64,000 nucleotides of DNA from Lunularia cruciata. Taxonomy: Eukaryota; Streptophyta; Marchantiopsida; Lunulariales; Lunulariaceae. Made by a program: the position numbers and the translations under genes. Below the pieces are notes generated by a model that made no database searches, was not told where the DNA came from, and saw only the letters and a list, made by a program, of their open reading frames with translations. The stretch covers positions 21,700,001 through 21,764,000 of the forward strand of contig OX419760.1 of assembly GCA_948567375.1 (NCBI GenBank), read 5' to 3'. Shown one piece after another: positions 45,637-55,627 of the stretch. Each line of letters begins with the position of its first letter. The first letter of the stretch is position 1.

Positions 45637-48600
45637 ATTGGTCTACTTATAAGAGTACTACATTATAGTAGCTCAATCTTAAAATGCATATCTCAATTAA
45701 AGGTACAATTGCAAAACAAATACATTTCTTTTGGAAGGTTCTGAGGAAATATATGTAATTGGGTACAACTTGGTTAATGGCTAGCCAACTAGTTGGCTAG
45801 TCGCTGTTAAAGCCAACTAATCTAGGTTATATTTTTAAGGTCAATTGAAGTCATACTGTTGAGCAAATAAATAGATAGATTTGAAAGAAATAAATTGAAA
45901 TAGATTGCAATATGTGGAAATAGTTCTCAAGTGATGAGTTTTGAAAATGAAGTCAAGAAGTCTTGAACAAAAGCAAAGAGATAGTTCTTAGGTGATAGGT
46001 TTGCATACAAATGAATTGCTCATTTTTATCTTTGGTCAGTTGAGAACTATCTAACCACCCTAAACTATTTCAACTTTGATTTTATTTTTAGTATGTAATA
46101 GGTGGAAATAGTATCACTCAATGAGTTATAAACAAGACGTTTTGATTGTAACAAGAGTAAAGGCAAACACTATAACACCTAGTTGACCGTTGCTCAAAGA
46201 GTACAAATGAAGCAAGGGGGACTTGCAGCCCATAGTCTCTTTGTGGGCAGTTCCTTCTTCATTGACACATCAAAATAGAAATGAGAAGCTTAAAATCTTA
46301 CTGATGTCATGGCTTGCCTCATTTCAGTTTATTGAAGAGGATTGAGTGCAATAAGCAATTAACACTAACAACACTTGAGCATTGAACAATTACAAGCACT
46401 CTCTTCTATGTATGTCTCATATGTGTAACAAAAATTCTTGATGCTCACATATAGGCTTGTCAACAACCTATGCATATGAACCTAAGTCCCAACACCCACA
46501 TCTATATTAATTTGAGAGTAAGGACAAGAGATAGTAATTTGAAACCAGTTTTAGCCAATGAACTTGCAATAGAATTGACTATTGAATAGCATAGTACTTT
46601 AGAGTTCATGCATGATTAATAGCATAGAGAAAGATAGCTCCCAAATTGCACTAGATTTAATCAGTTTTTGGAATGCAAATTGATCACCCACATAATATTT
46701 TTCTAAAAGTTTTCTAGCCAATGAACTTGCAATAGAATAATAGAGTACTTAATAACTCATGCTCCATTAGTAGCATAAGAAAGCTCTCAAATTGCACTAG
46801 ATTTAATCAGTTTTTGGCATTTCAAAATTTGTTGCCTACACAATATTTTATGATAAAACTTTGATGAGATTATCTTAGCTCTCCCACTAAGAGGGTTTAA
46901 GTATGTCCACTTCCAGATTCAAGGAATGATTTTTCAGGTCACTAACATGCATTGCTTTTGTTGGTTCAATGGTTTTTATTGAGTCTAGCTCTCTATTCTT
47001 TGTTATACACAATTGCTTTTCCTTAGCTACCCATTTCTACTATGAAAGAAAAATGAAACACAAGATAATTGCCTATGTTTGTGCCAACTATACAAAGAAA
47101 AATCACAAAAATAAACAAGAATAGAGGATCAAAGAAGAATTACAAAAATCAATAAGAATAGAAGAGCAAAGGAGTAAATTGGCCATATTGAAGTAGCAAG
47201 TAATCCATATCAACATGTATCATCTACATTAACATTATAATCAATACAAAGGTGTTAAAATCGAAAGGTAAGGTAACAATAGTCAACAGATACAACTATA
47301 GTTTAATTTACACATCTTGCCAAACCTAAACCTTAAAATTATTACACTAAATTATTACACTTATTATGATTTTTGCAAAGGGTGACATCTAATGGGTAAT
47401 GTCAATTTTATATATAGGAAGCTCAACAAAATCCAAACATCAAATTGAATGAGTGAGTAGGGATTGTAATCAAGATGTCTAAGTAGGATATGTTGCTAAT
47501 GAAAAAAAAACTAAAATAAAATTTTGCAAAGTGAGCTTAGACCCTTACAAAGAAATTTTGCAAGTGAGGTTAGACCTTTGGAGACCGTATGTCCAAGCAG
47601 ATCACTACAAATGGCAAAAATGAAACACTAAAATAGACTCTTGTAACCCTTGCAACCTTACAAAGAAATTTCATAGGTAAGCTCAGATCTTTGAAGACCA
47701 CATGTCCAAGGATAACATTGAAAATGATAGAAAATTGAAAACTAAAATAGAATGTTCAGACCTTGCGTGAAAGAAATTTCTCAATTGAACTTAGACCTTT
47801 GGACACCACATGTGGTAGTAAATTGAAATCTAAAATATGCTCTTGCAACCCTTGCAAACAAATTCCTTAGGTTATCTCAGACCTTTAAAGACTGCTTGCT
47901 CAAGGAGAAAATTGCAAATGACAAAAAAGAAGAAGCTAAAATAGCATCTTGAAACACTTACATCCTTACAAGGAAATTTCTTGAGTGAGCTCAAACCCTT
48001 GGAGACTGCATGTCCAAGGAGAACATTGCAAATGAAAGAAGGAAAAACTACAAAAATAAAAATAAAAATGATATATTGACGGTTCTTCATGTAGAGATAT
48101 ACTCTATTTTATGCACAAGAATGGTAATTTGAGAGTAAAGAAAATAAACAAAGATTATAACTTCATGCCTACTCCTCTACTTGAAGACATCCATAGTTTA
48201 GTTCTAAGATTATAAAAGCATGCTCATCTCCAAATTCATATCAAAGATGTTGGAGTGGGTCTAATGAATTTTCCACTATTAAAAAAGCTAATTTTCAAGG
48301 ACATAAAGACCCCATAAAAAATATACCCTTGAAAAGATGAGCAAGAAATAAAACTTGAGTTGAGCCAAAATTATTCCATCATTCAAGTACATTCTTGTAA
48401 GCTTGGTCTGGTTTCTTGGTGATCTTTAGATAGTGAGACACTTTGTCCTGACCTTCATCTTCACAAGGGTGTTTTTCTCATCAACAAAGAAATATTTCTC
48501 TTCAGTTGTCTATTTAAAGAAAAATCATTAGCCTAAGAAGCTCAAACAATTTGAAAGTTTGTTTAAGCTTCTAAAATTATTTGCTTTATAGCATACTTGC

Positions 48601-49278
48601 TAACAAGGATCTACCAAACATTATTTACAAAAATATCCATATTAGTGTGAGATCTCTCTTGACTAGGATCTAAAAATAAAGCTACTTTGGGCAAACAACC
48701 TAATTAATCTTTATACTCCATAAGGTTTAATCTTCATCATTGTAGTTGCAATTTTGTTTATGGAGTTGTAAATCATATACAACAAGTAAATGCGACAGTG
48801 CTCTCACAAGGGGCCAAAAGAGAATTGAATATAATTGGCTAGAGAGATATTGTCAAATAATACCTTGGTGAAGCTATATTTTCATGATTTTTGTAACAAA
48901 CAAAAATCAGAAATAGATTCAAGTACCCATCATTCCATATGAGAAATGACACAACCTATATTTTATAGTGCTTTGAAGACATCACATAACTTGTAGCAAG
49001 AGTTCACCATTGTCAATAAAAAATTCCAATTCTTACAATAATTGAGGCCAAGAACATAAAGGATATTTGTGTGGCCTAAAGAAATCTGGATTGGACAAAG
49101 TTCTAGCTGCATCACATTACTATAACACACTTGCTTCAACATGTCACAAACTTTGTTGATGTTTCACTTTACACATTCCTTTGCATCTTTGACAGCCCAA
49201 TTAGTCATGTGACATATGCAACAAATATGAAAGTGTTCACACATTCTTTTGTATCCTTGACAACCCAATTAATCATAT
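45637..49278. other. Gypsy-3 relic continuation and old repeat sequence
   Basis: The first few hundred bases should continue Gypsy-3 from 27468. Beyond that the stretch is AT-rich with no gene. It holds a perfect 20-bp palindrome (45781-45800), a 161-bp tandem pair (about 46549-46865) and a tandem array with a period near 110 bp (about 47510-48040). Confidence 0.5.
47510..48040. repeat. Decayed tandem array, unit about 110 bp, five copies
   Basis: The signature AGACCTTTGGAGACC-CATGTCCAAGGA recurs at about 47572, 47684, 47791, 47878 and 47991. Each is followed by ATTGCAAATG and CTAAAATAG-type text. Confidence 0.75.
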
Positions 49279-49694
49279 TGTAAAAGACCAAGACCGAGGA
49301 GAGAAATACAAGAATGGAAGATCACTTGAGTGTGAGAAAATCCTAATGCCTAGCATGAGCTTTGGGTTTGGTATTTATAGGGAGCATATAAGGCTCTTGA
49401 GGAGCTTCTCAAGAAGCTTCCTTGAATCGCTTTCTTGGAGTGCAAGCCAAGTTAACCAGGAAGTTTCTCAAGAAGCTTCCTTCTAGAAGTCGCCTACTTG
49501 GCATGCAAGCTAAGCTAGTTGGAAGCTTCTAGAAGCTTCCTTCTAGAAGCTACCTACTTGGAGTGCAAGCTAACCTAGCTAGGAAGCTAAGCTAGCCAAT
49601 TCCTAGATACTTCTAGAATATTCTTGGCTAATTTGGTCTATTTGCTATTTTGTTAGCCCTAACTAACTTTGTCATGAAACTCCATATTGTTATA
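49279..49694 (-). repeat. 3' LTR of Gypsy-4 with heat-shock-like arrays
   Basis: A 416-bp LTR of the same family as 16403-16769 and 52300-52697. GAAnnTTCnnGAAnnTTC text lies at 49522-49540 and a reverse TATA box (TATTTATA) at 49372-49379. Confidence 0.85.
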
Positions 49695-50200
49695 TATTCC
49701 CCCATTGCTAGTTGTTGAAGTCCTTGTCACCATTGAAGCTTCAAACTCTTGGGTGGCCATTTGTGCATCTTGGAGATGAGAAAGAGGTTCCCATGTGGCA
49801 TCATGAAGTGGATAATCTTTCTAAAGGACCTTGTACTTCATATGTTGTCGGCGGCCTTGTAGAATGTGGCGACATGCAAGGATACAATCAACTTTGTGCT
49901 CCTCATGATCATTGATATGGACAGGAGGAGCAGGAGGTGGACACAAGAGGAAAAAGAAGTGGGTTAGGAACAAAAGGTTTCAACTTGGAAACATGAAAGA
50001 CAAGGTGGATGCGCATGTAACAAGGCAAGGTAAGTTGATAAGCAATAGGAGCAATGATTTGTGTGACATCACACAAATCCTATCCAATTAGGGGTGATTT
50101 TATGGACTTGAGTATCAAGTGGGAGGGGAAGGTAACTAGAGGAGAGCATGACCTTAGCACCAACTTGAAAGATGAGATCATAACGATGGTGATCTGCATA
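49695..50200 (-). pseudogene. Gypsy-4 integrase C-terminus and chromodomain remnant
   Basis: The - strand reads RIHLVFHVSKLKPF near 50010-49970 and HDATWEPLSHLQDAQ near 49805-49755, the chromodomain's TWEP block. Frame changes lie between them. Confidence 0.75.
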
Positions 50201-50209
50201 TTGTTATTG

Positions 50210-50930
50210 TCAATTTTGAGCAACAAGGAGATGAGATTTGGCTTGTTGGAGGGATTGAAATATGGTGGTCAAGAAGGTAGAAGTATGAGAAATATGAGAT
50301 AGAGGAGGAGTAAGAAGGGGATTTGGACCAAGTGTATCTTGGCCAAAATTGAAGAAGAAAGGAGAAAATCCGGTGCTTGCATGTTTGGAATTATTGTATG
50401 CAAACTCTATAATTGTAAGAAGTTCATCCCAATTGGTATGATGGATGTTGATGAAAGCATGAAGCATATCCTCTAAGGTGTAATTTGCACATTCAATTTG
50501 TCCATCAATTTAAGGGTGATAGGCCATGGACAAAGCAAGCTTGGTGCTAAGTATCTAGAAGAATGTTTGCCTAAATTTCCCAATGAATCAAGGATCATAG
50601 TCGGAGATGAGTACACTAGACATCCTATGATGCTTGAAGATAGTGTCAAAGTAGATTTATGCCAATGTTGGAGCATCTACAATATCAAAGGTTGGTGCCA
50701 AATGGATTTGCTTACTAAGCTTATCCACAAACACCATGATTGTTGTGTGATCTTGCTTCATCTTGGGCAAGGACATGATGAGATCCAAGCTCTTGTGTTC
50801 CCATTGAGCAAATGGAATGGAGAGTAGTTGAAGGGGTCCACTTGGTTTTTGGTTGTTGGCCTTGTTGCATTGGAAACTCTCACACAATTAGACAAACTCT
50901 CAAATATCTTGTTTCATGTTGGGTTACCAC
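50210..50930 (-). pseudogene. Gypsy-4 integrase core, decayed
   Basis: Reads PFAQWEHKSLDLIMSLPKMKQDHTTIMVFVDKLSKQIH (first catalytic Asp), later WDELLTIIEFAYNNSKHASTGFSPFFFNFG. Stops and frame changes lie between. Confidence 0.85.
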
Positions 50931-51299
50931 CATTGGCATTGGAGAGTACCTAAGGTCTTGTCCACACCCATGTGACCAATGATTGGTAAGTCATGGGCTT
51001 CTAGGAGGTACACAAGTTGGAGGTCACCTTTGGCTGGAACATAAAATCCAGTTCTCATAAAATAGAAGGAATTTCTTGAAGGAGAAGGTGTTGTACTCTT
51101 TGTTGCATGCTACAAGATGACCTTGTACCATCTAAAAGAAAGGATATTGTTGTAAAGCTATCTTATACTTGATTTGGACTTTTGAGTCAATTGATACAAT
51201 TGTAATTGCTATCATGAGGAGAAGAAGAGACTTCAAATCTGGTCATTGTGATAGGGCATTGGGGATGACATCAAACCAATTGGCTTTTTACTCAAGTTT

Positions 51300-51740
51300 G
51301 ATATCAAATGATTGTAGTTGTTCCTCCCATTGATGATGTTGACTCTTCATGTGTTCCAAGTGTAATGTCTACAACAAAGGTTTATGATCAATTCATATGA
51401 TCACTTGTTTCTCCAAGAGATAATGCTTCTATACCTTGGTTGCATATACCATTGCTAGTTGTTCCTGATCTCAAGTAGAGTAATTCCTTTTTGCTCTATT
51501 TAGTTTGTGAGACACAAAAGCAATAGGATGTATCCCATTTGGGAATTCTTGTTGCAACATGGCTCCAATTGCAAAGTTAGAAGCATCAAAATCAACCACA
51601 CAAGGTAGTTGAGGACCATATGGTTGAAGAATGGGTCTTAAAGACACCATATGTTTTAGCTTTTTGATTGCTTCTTTGTTGGTCCATTGAAAGCTCACGT
51701 TCTCCTCCAAGAGAAAGGTCAATGGTGTAGCTACATGAGT
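51300..51740 (-). pseudogene. Gypsy-4 RNase H, decayed
   Basis: Reads VSFQWTNKEAIKKLKHMV, then LPCVVDFDASNFAIGAMLQQE and IHPIAFVSHKLNRAKRNYST. Confidence 0.85.
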
Positions 51741-52299
51741 GTAGTAGTGGATGAACCATAAAAAAAACTAGCCAATCCATTTAATGCATATACTTCTATA
51801 GAATCTTTTGGAGTAGGCCAATTAGTGATGGCCTTGATTTTCTCCTCTTCCATCTTGATCCACTCCAATGAGATCTTATGACCCAAGAAGGTAACTTCCT
51901 TTTACCAAAAGGCACACTTTGACTTCTTGCATGTGATTTGCATATTTTGCCTTTGTCTATAGACTAATATGTCATCCAAGAACACCACCACATACCAATC
52001 CAATAGTCCATCCAACACCTAATGCATCTGATCTATGAAGATTGTTGGAGTATTATTGTACCCAAAAGGTAAAACTCTCCATTCAAAATCCCCATACCTT
52101 GAGCAAAAGGCAATCTTTTGCACATCCTCCTTATCAATGGGGATTTGCCAATAACCATTACAAAGAACCAAATTGGAAAAGTATCATGCTCCACTCAATT
52201 GATCAAGCAAGTCATCAATTTGAGGTAAGGGATATGCATTCTTCATTGTAATCAATACAGAAACAAAGCACTCCATCCTTCTTTGGAACAAATAGTACC
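51741..52299 (-). pseudogene. Gypsy-4 reverse transcriptase, truncated
   Basis: Reads VPKKDGVLCFCIDY at the broken edge, then PLPQIDDLLDQLSGA, NGYWQIPI, FGYNNTPTIFIDQMH and the active site YVVVFLDDILVY near 51985-51950. Confidence 0.85.
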
Positions 52300-52430
52300 T
52301 GTAACAATATGGAGTTTAGCAATGAAGTTAGTCGGGCTTACGAAGTAGAGAATAAGACAAAATAGCCTAGAATATTTTAGAAGCATCTTGGGAAGCTTCC
52401 TAACTAGTTAACTTGAGCCCTAAGCAGGTA

Positions 52431-52571
52431 GCTTCTAGAAGCTTCTAACTAGCTTAGCTTGTACGCCAAGTAAGTGGCTTCTAGAAGGAAGCTTCTTGAG
52501 AAGCTTCTTGGTTAACTTGGCTTGCATTCCAAGAAAGTGGCTCAAGGAAGCTTCTTGAGAAGCTTCAAGGG
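52431..52571 (+). promoter_or_regulatory. Heat-shock-element-like arrays in Gypsy-5 LTR
   Basis: Alternating GAA/TTC units: TTCtaGAAgcTTC at 52433-52445, TTCtaGAAgGAAgcTTC from 52479, and GAAgcTTCttgaGAAgcTTC at about 52547-52566. The heat-shock factor consensus is nGAAnnTTCnnGAAn. All lie 20-150 bp upstream of a TATA box, the right place for a promoter element. Binding is inferred. Confidence 0.55.
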
Positions 52572-52585
52572 TCTTGTATGCTACC

Positions 52586-52593
52586 TATAAATA
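52586..52593 (+). promoter_or_regulatory. TATA box of Gypsy-5 LTR
   Basis: TATAAATA; the same box is present in the related LTRs at 16507 and 49372 (reverse). Confidence 0.65.
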
Positions 52594-52698
52594 CCAAAGC
52601 CAAAGCTCATGCTAGGCATTCAGAGTTTTCCTTCATTCAAGTGTCCCAATGTGAGTTTCTATTCTCCTATTTCTCTCCTCGGTTTTGGTTTTTTACAT

Positions 52699-52710
52699 TG
52701 GTATCAGAGC
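52699..52710 (+). other. Primer-binding site of Gypsy-5
   Basis: TGGTATCAGAGC, an exact initiator-Met tRNA match, one base after the LTR. Confidence 0.88.
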
Positions 52711-52715
52711 AGGAA

Positions 52716-53875
52716 TGGGATGGATGGAATTTATGGACCACCAAATCCACTTCCGCCAAACCATTGGGACTTTCATGTCCAGATATTACCAAAGCATCAT
52801 TTCACACAATTCATCACCTCGCGCTTTGGGCAAGATTTTCTACATATGATCATCGTGTTAGAGGAACCCTTGATACTTCCAGTTGTAACTTATGGAGAAC
52901 GGTGGACGTGTTGTATCTATGTGTTAATCAACTAGATAATTGAGGGTAGAGTTGTAGCGATGGCGGCAATACCAGATGTTATCCTTGCAATGCAACAACA
53001 AATCGAGCATCTTACTCGATTGTTGGATGAACGAGACCAACAACAACAAGAACAGATAGACAGAGCACCAGTTCAAGATGGAGAAGATCACATTCAATTT
53101 CAGAAACCAAAGGTGTTTGAAGGCAAGGATCTTCCAAGCAAAGTGGAGAATTTTGTATTTGACTACGAACGTTACTTTGAAGCCATCAATCTTCAAGACA
53201 AACGGAAACAAATTCTCTTGGCTTCTAGCCAATTGGATAGCATGGCAAAACTTTGGTAGCAATTCTGAGTAGAAAGAGCTGAACGACAAATTTTTACACC
53301 AATTTTGACATGGGCAAAATTCAAAGATGCAATACTTTGTCGATTTCAAACTATAAATGCCACCCAAGCCGCACGAGATAAATTGGCGGAGTTGAGGTAG
53401 ATTGGCTCAATGAGAAGCTACATCACACAATTTTAGAACATCATCATGCAAATTCCAAATATCCAAGAAGGTGAAGTTCTGGATCAATTTGTGCGAGGAT
53501 TGAAGTCACGAACCAAATTGGAGGTGACCATCAGGAGCCACAAAATGTAGAAGAAGCCATGCAATTTGCTGAGCATTTTGATTCCTTGGTTGCGACAACT
53601 TGGTCTTGACCTCGACCTACAAAAAGCCTACCAGTACACTATGCACGAGTGGAAGAACCGGTACCAATGGAGATTGATGCTATCCAACAAAGACCACTTG
53701 GCACAACAGACAGAGAAAGATTACGACAAAATGGAGGTTGCTTTTATTGTTGCCAAGTTGGACATCGCATTGCTGAATGTCCACTTAGGAATGGGCGACC
53801 TCGACAAGTTGCTTAGATGGAGTTTGTGTAACAAAATGATCAGGGAAATGAAGAATCCAAGTAGGAGATTTTGAG
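52716..53875 (+). pseudogene. Gypsy-5 gag, mildly decayed
   Basis: An N-terminal block (NPLPPNHWDF ... FGQDFLHMII) is followed from 52960 by a coiled-coil start (MQQQIEHLTRLLDERDQQQQEQ) and the retrotransposon gag domain (WAKFKDAILCRFQ, EVLDQFVRGLKSRTKLEV). A perfect CCHC knuckle, C-FY-C-CQVG-H-RIAE-C, is encoded at about 53738-53780 in a shifted frame. Stops are mainly at CAG-to-TAG and TGG-to-TAG type positions. Confidence 0.85.
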
Positions 53876-53890
53876 CTGCCTACTAGGAGC

Positions 53891-54654
53891 TTGATTAGTT
53901 CCAATGGGATTGAAGGCTCAACCTATGCAAGTTTTCTTCACTTGCAAGGTACGATATCTAATCGAAGTTGTAGGATTTTGGTTGATTTTGGAAGTTTAGA
54001 GAATTGCATGTCTATGCAAGTAGCAAAGGAATTGGGTATTCCTATCAAGCCAATGTTTGGAAGTAGTTTGATGATGGCGGATGGTAGGAAGGGTTCGGCA
54101 TTCCACACCTCACATCCTATCACCTTCAAGATTGGGAAGGATTATTTGGAGTGTATGAGGTTTGTAGTGGCATCTCTACACTATGATCTCATTCTGGGTC
54201 TACCTTGGCTTGAACGTCATAAGGTTCAATTTGATTGGACTCGACGACAATTTCAAGTACAACACCAAGGTAGAAATTTCCGATTAGGTTGTCTGGCACC
54301 TCTGAGTAAGACGTCTAAGAATAGCCAGTCTCAAGATGAGAAGTTTGTTGAGAAGGTAGCTATAGAGCGAATCTGGAAGGGAAATGAGTCCCAAGATGGG
54401 AAGTTTGCCAAGAAGGCAACCATGGAGCAAGCTTGGAAGAGAGATGAGTCCTTGGAAGGGAAGTTTGTTAAAGAAGCAGCCATAGAGCAAGCTTTGGAGG
54501 AAGATAAGTCTGTATTCACGGTGTGGATCAAGCCGATTGCACAAGAACAATCTGAGGAGGACCAAGAGCCTCATCAAGCAATGGTTGATCGGATAGTTCA
54601 AGAGTTTGCAGATGTGTTTCCGGATGATCTGCCGAGGGGATTACCCTCCAATCA
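53891..54654 (+). pseudogene. Gypsy-5 protease and start of reverse transcriptase
   Basis: The protease reads RILVDFGSLENCMS (DSGS expected; Ser is Phe) and LILGLPWLERHKVQFDW. A linker with three 20-residue repeats follows (54326-54505). FADVFPDDLPRGLPS is the usual entry to the gypsy reverse transcriptase. The frame then runs into LTR sequence of the DNMT element at about 54655. Confidence 0.85.
54326..54505 (+). repeat. Three 60-bp in-frame repeats in Gypsy-5
   Basis: Each encodes a variant of SQDGKFAKKATMEQAWKRDE (20 residues), between the protease and the reverse transcriptase. The unit length is exactly 60 bp in the second and third copies. Confidence 0.85.
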
Positions 54655-54753
54655 AGGTATGCCCTTTGTCGTGCGTATATACATCGCTGTCAACATCATA
54701 CACTATAGAAGCACAACTCACACATAAGTCATACATAGACTCTAAAGTGCCAT
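54655..54753 (-). repeat. Extra LTR start (99 bp) abutting the DNMT element
   Basis: Nearly identical to 55206-55311, the first 100 bp of the DNMT element's LTR read on -. It lies directly against the LTR's far end, so two LTR pieces stand head to tail. Confidence 0.8.
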
Positions 54754-55311
54754 AATAATCAGATTGCTTACCACTCTCAACTCAACTCAACTCAGATCAG
54801 TACTTGATCTGTCACTCTATAAACTGCCAACAATTGGGCACTGATTACAGTCAAGCCACACCCACTCAAGCATAGAGAATCCAAGTGACGCTCGCCGGCC
54901 TTTGTCCACCATAGCCAGAAACTCAAAGGCTCAACATCAGAGAAGTGAGCTCTCTAGAGCTCACTTTGAAACTATACCCTATGGACTTGAGCTAGCATTG
55001 AAACCCTAACGGTCCCGCTGACGGCACACTCAACGGTGCAAATGGTGCAAAGTGACGATGGGCCCCACCGTGAAGTCAGTACCCCGAATATGAAATCTTA
55101 CCGTCAGAAAGTAGTCCTTGATAAACTGCTGAAATAACTCTAACTACTATCATTGGAACTCCAATGTCCGAGCATCTAGACACGACACTACAAATGGCGT
55201 GACAGCTGTCGTGCATATGTACATCGCTACACAACATACATTGCTGTCAACATCATACACTATAGAAGCACAACTCACACATAAGTCATACATAGACTCT
55301 AAAGTGCCACA
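54754..55311 (-). repeat. 3' LTR of the DNMT element
   Basis: On - it begins TGTGGCACTTTAGAGTC just after the polypurine tract and ends CTGATTA near 54754. That end matches CTGATTACA at 63971-63979 (about 25 of 30 bases), where the 5' LTR begins to show. The 5' LTR runs out of the window, so its length cannot be checked. Confidence 0.7.
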
Positions 55312-55480
55312 ATTGCCTCCCTAGCTGGTGGTTAGGCCCCTCTAACTCCAGATAGCCATCTACTCTAAGTATATGGTATACCCTCTAATGGGCAAAGATC
55401 AAGAGGCCGGGTGCTATGGAGCCCCATCGTTAGTCGCTTGTCTGCAATCTATACCATATAAAGAATGAACTAGCTATAAG
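55312..55480 (-). other. 3' untranslated region and polypurine tract of the DNMT element
   Basis: On - this is the stretch between the polyprotein stop and the LTR. It ends with a purine-rich AGCTAGGGAGGCAA next to the LTR start. Confidence 0.6.
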
Positions 55481-55627
55481 TCAAGTACATCTAGGACATA
55501 ACCATTGTCCGTGAGGAAGCACCATGAGGGGAGGAGTCATACATGCCATATGCCATCTTCTTGAACACCTATCACACACTAATATAGTAACAGCTCCACT
55601 TGAAGATCCACATAACATACACCTCAA
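55481..55627 (-). pseudogene. PHD finger at the integrase C-terminus
   Basis: The last 48 residues (about 2414-2461 of the polyprotein) form a complete Cys4-His-Cys3 finger: C-ML-C, C-DR-C, W-H-MA-C, then GQWLCPRC. Spacing is C-x2-C-x11-C-x2-C-x4-H-x2-C-x14-C-x2-C, as in PHD fingers, including the Trp two residues before the last Cys pair. PHD fingers read histone H3 tails. Here it occupies the position where chromoviruses have a chromodomain, so a role in choosing integration sites is inferred. No stop or Cys loss has hit it. Confidence 0.85.

Larger units (their letters stand above)
49279..52299 (-). mobile_element. Gypsy-4, chromodomain Ty3/gypsy element (-), 5' part cut off by Gypsy-5
   Basis: The 3' LTR lies at 49279-49694 (reverse) next to the polypurine tract CAATGGGGGAATA on -. 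Going upstream on -: chromodomain end, integrase, RNase H, reverse transcriptase. The reverse transcriptase is interrupted at 52299/52300 by the 5' LTR of Gypsy-5, and its upstream part must lie beyond the window. Frames are broken. Confidence 0.88.
52300..52697 (+). repeat. 5' LTR of Gypsy-5
   Basis: Begins TGTAACAATATGG and ends TTTTTTACA, 398 bp. Confidence 0.88.
52300..54654 (+). mobile_element. Gypsy-5 (+), truncated by the DNMT element
   Basis: The 5' LTR at 52300-52697 interrupts Gypsy-4's reverse transcriptase; GTACC at 52295-52299 is the expected left target duplication. The primer-binding site, gag, zinc knuckle, protease and the start of the reverse transcriptase region follow. 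It ends at 54654, where LTR sequence of the DNMT element begins. The remainder should lie beyond 64000. It is better preserved than the other AT-rich elements, with a 278-codon open frame at 53891-54727. Confidence 0.88.

Noticed and set aside
52924-53367. 147-codon - strand open frame
   Set aside because: Antisense shadow of Gypsy-5 gag.
54779-54795. CAACT microsatellite as a notable feature
   Set aside because: Only about three units (CAACTCAACTCAACTC); an ordinary short repeat within the LTR.
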